Part shown: positions 5,485 through 9,136 of the stretch, piece by piece
Layout: the number at the start of each line of letters is the position of its first letter
How positions within the stretch are numbered: position 1 is the first letter of the stretch
Source of the DNA: Modestobacter sp.
GTDB lineage: Bacteria; Actinomycetota; Actinomycetes; Mycobacteriales; Geodermatophilaceae
Direction of reading: 5' to 3'
Length of the DNA stretch: 9,136 nt
Assembly: GCA_025966175.1 (NCBI GenBank)
Contig: JAOPVN010000342.1
Span: 1 to 9,136 of the forward strand
Made by a program: the position numbers and the translations under genes
Notes under the pieces: generated by a model
What the model was told of the DNA's origin: nothing
The model's database searches: none
Seen by the model: the letters and a program-made list of their open reading frames with translations, nothing else

Positions 5485-5913
5485 ATGGGGATCTCGCTGA
5501 CCCCGGAGGAGCGGTTCGAGGTGTTCGGCGACAACTGGGTCGACGAGCAGGAGGCGTACGAGCGGTGGAAGGACACCGAGGCGTGGGCCCAGTCGTCCCG
5601 GCGGACCGCGGCGTATGACAAGGAGGCCTGGCTGGGCATCAAGGCCGAGTCCGAGGACATCGAGCGCCGGTTCGCCACCGCGCTGCTGGACGGCGTCCCG
5701 ATCGACTCCCCCGCGGCGATGGACCTCGCCGAGGAACACCGGCAGCACATCACCCGATGGTTCTACGACTGCTCGCCGGAGATGCATGCCGGCCTGGGCC
5801 GGATGTACGTCGAGGACCCCCGGTTCACCGCGCACTACGAGCAGATCGCACCGGGCCTGGCGCAGTACGTGAGCACCGCGGTCCAGGCCAACGCCGGCCG
5901 CCAGGGCGGCTGA
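5485..5913 (+). CDS. TipAS-like antibiotic-recognition domain protein (surviving C-terminal half)
   Basis: The frame contains a complete TipAS domain: MGISLTPEERFEVFGD, W-rich VDEQEAYERWKDTEAWAQS, the AEEHRQHITRWFYDC helix, then EMHAGLGRMYVEDPRFTAHYEQIAPGL. In Streptomyces TipA the small product TipAS is translated from an internal start beginning with the same MGI(N/S)LTPEE sequence, and it binds thiopeptide antibiotics covalently through a cysteine. The Cys in YDC is kept here. I chose 5485 because GGAGG (5472-5476) lies eight bases before it and the resulting 142 residues match TipAS length. An ATG at 5446 is also in frame but lacks a ribosome binding site. It may still be made as a drug-sequestering protein if transcription crosses the upstream repeat; otherwise it is only part of the pseudogene. 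Confidence 0.65.
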   Translation: MGISLTPEERFEVFGDNWVDEQEAYERWKDTEAWAQSSRRTAAYDKEAWLGIKAESEDIERRFATALLDGVPIDSPAAMDLAEEHRQHITRWFYDCSPEMHAGLGRMYVEDPRFTAHYEQIAPGLAQYVSTAVQANAGRQGG

Positions 5914-5933
5914 GCCGTCCCGGGGAACGCGGG

Positions 5934-5946
5934 CGACGTCACGTCG
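5934..5946 (+). promoter_or_regulatory. Second copy of the TipA-type palindrome, upstream of the FUSC gene
   Basis: CGACGT-C-ACGTCG (5934-5946) shares the 11-bp core GACGTCACGTC with the operator at 5091-5105. It lies 45 bases before the GTG of the FUSC gene. No TTGACC-like -35 precedes it on this strand, so its promoter geometry is unclear. Confidence 0.5.
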
Positions 5947-5990
5947 ACCCCTCCGCGCGAGCGGACCGGTCGGGGCCGCATCCTGTCGGG

Positions 5991-7073
5991 GTGCGATGGG
6001 CTCTCGAACTGCTGCGCCAACCCTGGGTGCAGCGTGGGATCCGGGCCGCGCTGGCCGCCGGGCTGGCCTGGCAGGTGGCGCTGCTCATCCCGTCGATGGC
6101 CGCGTACGCGTACTACGCCCCGCTGGGTGCGCTCATCGCCGTGCACCCGACGGTGGCCGACTCCGCGGCGGCGGCCTGGCGGACGGTGCTGGCGATCCTG
6201 CTCGGGTTCGCGCTGGCCGTCGGCGTCTACGAGGTCGCCTCCGGGCTGCCCGGTGCCCTGGTGATCGCGCTGATCGTGGCGCTGGCCATCGGGCTGGAGC
6301 AGTGGCGGGTGCTGCGCGAGCATGCGAGCTGGGTGAGCTTCGCCGCCGTCCTGATGCTGACCGTCGGTGCCAGCGACCCCACCGCGTACGCGGTGCGCTA
6401 CGCCGGCCTGACGCTGCTCGGCGCCGCCATCGGGGTGCTGGTGACGACGCTGCTCTTCCCGCCCATGCAGCTCACCGTGGCCCAGCGGCGGGTGTCCACC
6501 GCCCGGGGACTGCTGGCCGAGCAGCTGGACCGGATGGCTGCCGCGCTGCGCCGCGGGGAGCTGCCCGAGCCGGGTGACTGGGAGCTCGCGGGGCATGCGC
6601 TCGGCGTGGCGCTGGACCAGATGCGCGCGGCCGAGGCGGTCGTCGAGCGGGCCCGCCGGGCCAACCCCCGCGCCCGGCGCTGGCAGGGCACCGCGGCCAG
6701 CATCCGTGAGCAGTCCCGCGCGCTGGACCGGGTCGCCGTCCTGGTCGACGACCTCACGACGCTGGTGGTGCAGTTCCAGCCGCACCGGCGCGGGCTGGAC
6801 CGGGTGGACGACGGCACCGGGCGGGTGCTCGCCGACGCGCTGGCGGGCCTGGCCGCCGTCGTCCGGATCCCGTACCACGCCAGCGACAGCGAGCCCGACG
6901 AGCGGGACGGCGCGATCGGGTCGGCCGTCTCGGCGCTGGACCGGCTGACCACGCTGCTGCGCAGCTCCGGGATCGCCGACGACGAGGGCTTCTTCGCCCT
7001 CGGCGCGGTCACCGTGGGGATGCACCGGTCGATGCAGACCCTGGAGGCGCACGTCCGCTTCCCCGCCAGGTGA
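5991..7073 (+). CDS. FUSC-family membrane protein (aromatic acid exporter-like)
   Basis: A 360-residue protein with an N-terminal membrane domain of about six helices (approximately 17-33, 37-52, 65-83, 87-104, 112-127, 137-155) and a C-terminal soluble helical region (160-360). This is the half-size layout of FUSC/aromatic acid exporter-like proteins. Typical features are APLGALIAVHPTVADS (43-58) after the second helix and the LLGAAIGVLVTTLLFPP end of the last helix. Full FUSC transporters such as YccS or AaeB have two such halves, so this one would work as an oligomer. The family is linked to export of aromatic acids and similar compounds, but substrates are mostly unknown. The GTG at 5991 is chosen because hydrophobic sequence begins soon after it; the ribosome binding site is poor (GTCGGGG). 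The TipA-type palindrome upstream suggests past control by the neighbouring regulator. Confidence 0.8.
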   Translation: MRWALELLRQPWVQRGIRAALAAGLAWQVALLIPSMAAYAYYAPLGALIAVHPTVADSAAAAWRTVLAILLGFALAVGVYEVASGLPGALVIALIVALAIGLEQWRVLREHASWVSFAAVLMLTVGASDPTAYAVRYAGLTLLGAAIGVLVTTLLFPPMQLTVAQRRVSTARGLLAEQLDRMAAALRRGELPEPGDWELAGHALGVALDQMRAAEAVVERARRANPRARRWQGTAASIREQSRALDRVAVLVDDLTTLVVQFQPHRRGLDRVDDGTGRVLADALAGLAAVVRIPYHASDSEPDERDGAIGSAVSALDRLTTLLRSSGIADDEGFFALGAVTVGMHRSMQTLEAHVRFPAR

Positions 7074-7084
7074 GGTGCTGGAAC

Positions 7085-7140
7085 GGCCCCCTCGCAGGGG
7101 CCCACCCTGAGCTTGCGAAGGGTGGGGGGCGAGGGGGTCC
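7085..7140. terminator. Long two-part hairpin between convergent genes (repeat-derived bidirectional terminator)
   Basis: The outer stem pairs 7085-7095 (GGCCCCCTCGC) with 7129-7139; the inner stem pairs CCCACCCT (7101-7108) with AGGGTGGG (7119-7126). On the + strand it runs into CCTTCTT. It fills the 71-base gap between the FUSC stop (7073) and the methyltransferase stop (7145), so it can end both transcripts. Read on the - strand it begins AAGGACCC and is clearly related to the left half of the element at 5301-5431. Confidence 0.65.
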
Positions 7141-7144
7141 TTCT

Positions 7145-7939
7145 TCAGACGCGGATGAGCAGCTCGCCGTGCATCATCCCGAGCCAGCCGTCGTCGGCCG
7201 CGGCCCACTCCAGCCAGGCGGCGGCGATCTCGTCCAGCTCGGCGGCCGACGCCAGCCCGTAGGCCACCGCCTGCTCGGCGAACGCGGACGCGGTCGCGCG
7301 GCCGGCCCACGAGTTGCCCCACCACTCGCGCTCGGACGCCGAGGCGTAGCACCAGGCAGACGTCGTCGCCGTGACGTCGCGCAGACCGGCCGCGTGCGCC
7401 CAGGACAGCAGCCGCCGCCCGGCGTCGGGCTCGGCGTCGTTGCGCCGGGCCACCCGCTGGTACAGCGCCAGCCAGCGGTCCAGGCCGGGCGAGTCCGGGA
7501 ACCAGGTCGTGGCCGCGTAGTCGACGTCGCGGACGGCGACCAGCCCACCGGGCCGGCAGACCCGGGCCATCTCCCGCAGCGCCGCGACCGGGTCGGTCAG
7601 GTGCTGCAGCACCTGGTGGGCGTGGACGACGTCGACGCTGTCGTCGGCCGCGTCGAGCGCGTAGACGTCGCCCACCGCGAACTCGACCTCGACCTGTGAC
7701 CGGGCAGCCAGTGCCCGCGCCTCGTCCAGCGGTGCCGCCGAGACATCGAGCCCGACGACCCGTCCGGGCGCGACCCGCGCGGCCAGGTCGACGGTGATCG
7801 TCCCGGGGCCGCAGCCGACGTCGAGCACGTCGAGGCCGGCCCGCAGCTGCGGGATCAGGTAGCCGGCGGAGTTCTCCGCCGTGCGCCAGCGGTGCGACTG
7901 CAGAACCGGGTCAGTGTGCCCGTGCGTGTACGTGTCCAC
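7145..7939 (-). CDS. Class I SAM-dependent methyltransferase
   Basis: A 264-residue protein of the Methyltransf_11/UbiE-like type. The SAM-binding motif I is VLDVGCGPGTI (38-48), the acidic residue after strand 2 is Asp65 (GLDVS), the acidic GD before motif II is at 90-91, and the post-motif segment CRPGGL lies at 128-133. HAHQVLQHL (106-114) is the usual motif II region. The C-terminal half, rich in Trp (AWCYASASEREWWGNSW), presumably shapes the acceptor site; the acceptor cannot be told from sequence. The GTG at 7939 is used because the family's conserved opening (YTHGH, then SHRWRTAENSAGYL) starts right after it; no clear ribosome binding site precedes it. It lies 38 bases after the 216-residue gene on the same strand, so the two may be co-transcribed. 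Confidence 0.9.
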   Translation of the reverse strand: MDTYTHGHTDPVLQSHRWRTAENSAGYLIPQLRAGLDVLDVGCGPGTITVDLAARVAPGRVVGLDVSAAPLDEARALAARSQVEVEFAVGDVYALDAADDSVDVVHAHQVLQHLTDPVAALREMARVCRPGGLVAVRDVDYAATTWFPDSPGLDRWLALYQRVARRNDAEPDAGRRLLSWAHAAGLRDVTATTSAWCYASASEREWWGNSWAGRATASAFAEQAVAYGLASAAELDEIAAAWLEWAAADDGWLGMMHGELLIRV

Positions 7940-7944
7940 GGGCG

Positions 7945-7960
7945 AGATGTTCGCGCATCT
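7945..7960. repeat. Short inverted repeat before the methyltransferase start
   Basis: AGATG (7945-7949) and CATCT (7956-7960) form 5-bp arms around a 6-base centre, within the 38-base gap just upstream of the methyltransferase GTG. It is a possible operator and weak on its own. Confidence 0.25.
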
Positions 7961-7965
7961 GTCCG

Positions 7966-7995
7966 CTCAGTGGGAAATCATTCCCACTCACTGAG
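7966..7995. repeat. Inverted repeat overlapping the end of the 216-residue gene
   Basis: Two pairings compete here: AGTGGGAA/TTCCCACT (7969-7976/7981-7988, 4-base loop), or CTCAGTG/CACTGAG (7966-7972/7989-7995) stacked on GGAA/TTCC with CACT bulged by a CACTCACT duplication. The stop codon of the upstream gene (7978-7980) is in the loop. There is no T-tract. It may be an operator for the methyltransferase gene or an attenuating hairpin. Confidence 0.5.
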
Positions 7996-8628
7996 ACCAG
8001 GAGGATCTCCGGCACCGCGCACGATGTGCCCGGACGCCTCACCGAAGGGCTCGACGAGGAAGCCGAACGACGCCAGGACGCCGGCGACCGCGTGGTTCAT
8101 GAGCTCCTGCGCGGCCAGGTCCGCGGCGTGTCCCCGCACCCGCCCCAGCGCCATCCGATCGTGCTGGGTCCAGGAGACGACGACCCCGTGCTGACCGGGC
8201 GCCGGCGTCAGGCACACGCCGCCCAACTGCGCGCTGGCCGTACGCCCGGCGCAGTCGTGCAGCGGCAGGCCCGCCTCGGCCACCGCCGCAGCGACCTCGC
8301 ACACCAACCCGGTCAGCGGGTCGGCGTCGTCGATGAGGGCGTCCCAGTCGTCGGCGAGCCGGTCCAGCTGCTCCGAGAGGTGCGCCAGCCAGGCCCGGTC
8401 GTCCGGGGAGAAGCGCGGGGCCAGCGTGCCGTCCTCGCGGCGGACCCCGTGTGCCGGAACGAGCGCGTCCGACCCGTCGCGCGGCGAGGAGAGCTCGGCC
8501 AGTGCGGCGTCCACCCGGCTGCTGAACGGCCCGGCCAGCACCCACGAGTCCGCGTCGACCAGCCACCACCCCACCGCTGTGGTCGATCCCGTCACCGGAA
8601 CCGGACCGTGCCCGTTGGACAGGCTCAT
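7978..8628 (-). CDS. Hypothetical protein, 216 residues
   Basis: I do not recognise this family. The ATG at 8628 follows an excellent ribosome binding site (GAGGAGGTGA, complement of 8633-8642), and the codon pattern fits a real gene. The product looks soluble, with no signal peptide or membrane helix. Visible features: a Trp-rich beta-like segment VGWWLVDADSWVLAGPF (19-35) that reads like a small substrate or profile domain; an acidic helical part LSEQLDRLADDWDALIDDADPLTGL (84-108); a middle segment with Cys126 and Cys139; and the helical RMALGRVRGHAADLAAQELMNHAVAGVLASFGF (158-190). Similar opening segments occur in small actinobacterial proteins of unknown role, as far as I recall. It may share an operon with the downstream methyltransferase. 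No function is proposed. Confidence 0.75.
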   Translation of the reverse strand: MSLSNGHGPVPVTGSTTAVGWWLVDADSWVLAGPFSSRVDAALAELSSPRDGSDALVPAHGVRREDGTLAPRFSPDDRAWLAHLSEQLDRLADDWDALIDDADPLTGLVCEVAAAVAEAGLPLHDCAGRTASAQLGGVCLTPAPGQHGVVVSWTQHDRMALGRVRGHAADLAAQELMNHAVAGVLASFGFLVEPFGEASGHIVRGAGDPPGLSEWE

Positions 8629-8650
8629 CCGGTCACCTCCTCGCACTCGT

Positions 8651-8676
8651 CCACGAACCGTGCACACCGTTCGTGG
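8651..8676. promoter_or_regulatory. Inverted repeat in the leader of the 216-residue gene
   Basis: CCACGAAC (8651-8658) and GTTCGTGG (8669-8676) are perfect 8-bp arms around a 10-base centre containing GTGCAC. It lies 23 bases upstream of the start codon, so it is a candidate operator or leader hairpin. The spacing (10 bases) is too long for the LexA box CGAAC-N4-GTTCG. Confidence 0.5.
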
Positions 8677-8720
8677 CACCGTCCGGCGGGCGGAACTGGG
8701 AAGCGCCCGGCCGGCTCTCC

Positions 8721-8749
8721 AGACATCGGCACGGAGGGCCTCAGGTCAA
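8721..8749 (-). promoter_or_regulatory. Possible promoter for the 216-residue gene
   Basis: On the - strand, TTGACC (complement of 8744-8749) is followed after 17 bases by ATGTCT (complement of 8721-8726). The -35 is good and the -10 is poor. It lies just downstream of the glpD stop codon, which would make the following genes a separate transcription unit. Confidence 0.25.
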
Positions 8750-8759
8750 CCCGGAACGG

Positions 8760-9136
8760 TCACACTCCGTGGGTGAGCACCGCCTCGGCGACCGCCTCGG
8801 CACGGGCCCGCTCGGCCCTCACCAGGCCGATCCTGGTCCGCCGGTCCAGCAGGTCGGCCACCGACCGCGCACCCTCGGCGAGCACCGCGAACCTCAGCTC
8901 CCCCACGGTCTCCGGCCGCCCCTCGACCACCGGCTCTCCCCCGAGCCCCGCGACCACCGGAGCCTCGGTCCCGTACCGGTGCACCAGCCGCGCCGGGGCG
9001 GCCACCCGGGCCAGCGCCGCCGCGGGTGCGGCGCCCACCAGCGGCAGCCGGGCGGTCGGCGACCGGCGCGCGCCCCGGCCGAGGCGGACGACGACGGCGT
9101 CCACGGCCTCGGCGGCCATCGCCCGGTAGGTGGTGA
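8760..9136 (-). CDS. glpD: Glycerol-3-phosphate dehydrogenase, C-terminal part (5' end outside window)
   Basis: Reading leftward from the window edge, the frame gives TTYRAMAAEAVDAVV, then RLVHRYGTEAPVVAGLG and ELRFAVLAEGARSVADLLDRRTRIGL, ending at a stop at 8760-8762. These are the hallmark segments of the C-terminal domain of FAD-dependent GlpD (the KLTTYRxMAEDAVD stretch closing the FAD domain, the YG(T/S)EA helix and the DxLxRRTRI motif). The enzyme oxidises sn-glycerol-3-phosphate to dihydroxyacetone phosphate at the membrane and feeds electrons to quinone. About 124 residues are visible; roughly 400 or more lie outside. The remaining length after DRRTRIGL is short but within the range of actinobacterial GlpD. 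The catalytic and FAD-binding N-terminal parts cannot be assessed. Confidence 0.88.
   Translation of the reverse strand, partial: TTYRAMAAEAVDAVVVRLGRGARRSPTARLPLVGAAPAAALARVAAPARLVHRYGTEAPVVAGLGGEPVVEGRPETVGELRFAVLAEGARSVADLLDRRTRIGLVRAERARAEAVAEAVLTHGV

Larger units (their letters stand above)
5145..5913 (+). pseudogene. TipA-like MerR-family regulator, disrupted by a repeat element
   Basis: The ATG at 5145 follows a strong GAGGAGG site (5134-5140) and opens a MerR helix-turn-helix: WTVGELARLAGVTVRTLHHYDRIG, then GYRSYDVHDLDRLHQ. In intact TipA-like proteins this continues into about 45 residues of wing and dimerisation helix, and then the TipAS domain. Here, after LHQR (codon ending 5300), 131 bases of palindromic repeat follow, and the TipAS part resumes in another frame from about 5434 (RTQAMVAAVEKEM). 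Removing the element does not restore the frame, so host sequence was also lost. The upstream half would run as a nonsense-tailed product to a stop at 5616-5618. The full-length activator, which senses thiopeptide-like or other multidrug ligands and activates its own promoter, is therefore lost. A sequencing error cannot account for the missing 45 residues. Confidence 0.8.

Noticed and set aside
5145..5618. Intact 157-residue MerR protein
   Set aside because: Only the first 52 residues are MerR sequence; the rest is repeat element and out-of-frame TipAS sequence.
8651..8676. LexA/SOS box
   Set aside because: The arms are separated by 10 bases, whereas the actinobacterial box needs CGAAC-N4-GTTCG.

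Overview
The window is very GC-rich (well over 70% by eye), its genes end in G/C at nearly every third codon position, and several use GTG starts. The gene content and a family of short palindromic repeats suggest a high-GC actinobacterium. My guess is a member of the Geodermatophilaceae (Blastococcus, Modestobacter or Geodermatophilus type), but this is inference, because no rRNA or other taxonomic marker is present.

Left part (1-3567, + strand). The window opens inside a large gene whose product has a TPR-like helical region, a GGDEF diguanylate cyclase domain (AGDEF active site, intact RxxD inhibitory site), a long Pro/Ala/Glu linker and a C-terminal LarB domain (PurE-like carboxylase/hydrolase of nickel-pincer cofactor synthesis), all in one unbroken frame. 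The two residues I expect to be catalytic in LarB, Glu and Cys, read Asp and Ala here. After a remnant of an IclR-type regulator comes a full-length larC, the nickel-insertion enzyme of the same pathway. This GGDEF-LarB fusion beside larC is the most unusual thing in the window.

Middle (3566-5029). A yybP-ykoY-type manganese riboswitch lies directly after larC and leads into a UPF0016/GDT1/Mnx-type membrane protein, the expected manganese exporter. Next is a small GGDEF-derived protein that has lost its active site but kept the c-di-GMP-binding RxxD site. It is preceded by a sequence resembling an actinobacterial FliA (flagellar sigma factor) promoter.

Middle-right (5030-7140). A MerR/TipA-type regulator gene has been broken: a 131-bp palindromic repeat element sits where about 45 residues should be, leaving the DNA-binding half and the TipAS drug-binding half in different frames. 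The TipAS half keeps an internal start with a well-placed ribosome binding site. The same 11-bp palindrome core is found in the regulator's promoter and again before the next gene, a FUSC-type membrane protein. A relative of the repeat element forms a long hairpin between that gene and the convergent methyltransferase gene, where it probably acts as a bidirectional terminator.

Right part (7145-9136, - strand). Read leftward, this holds the C-terminal end of glpD (glycerol-3-phosphate dehydrogenase, cut by the window edge), an unrecognised 216-residue protein, and a class I SAM-dependent methyltransferase. No tRNA, rRNA, CRISPR array or intact transposase gene was seen, and no gene-free stretch exceeds 300 bases.
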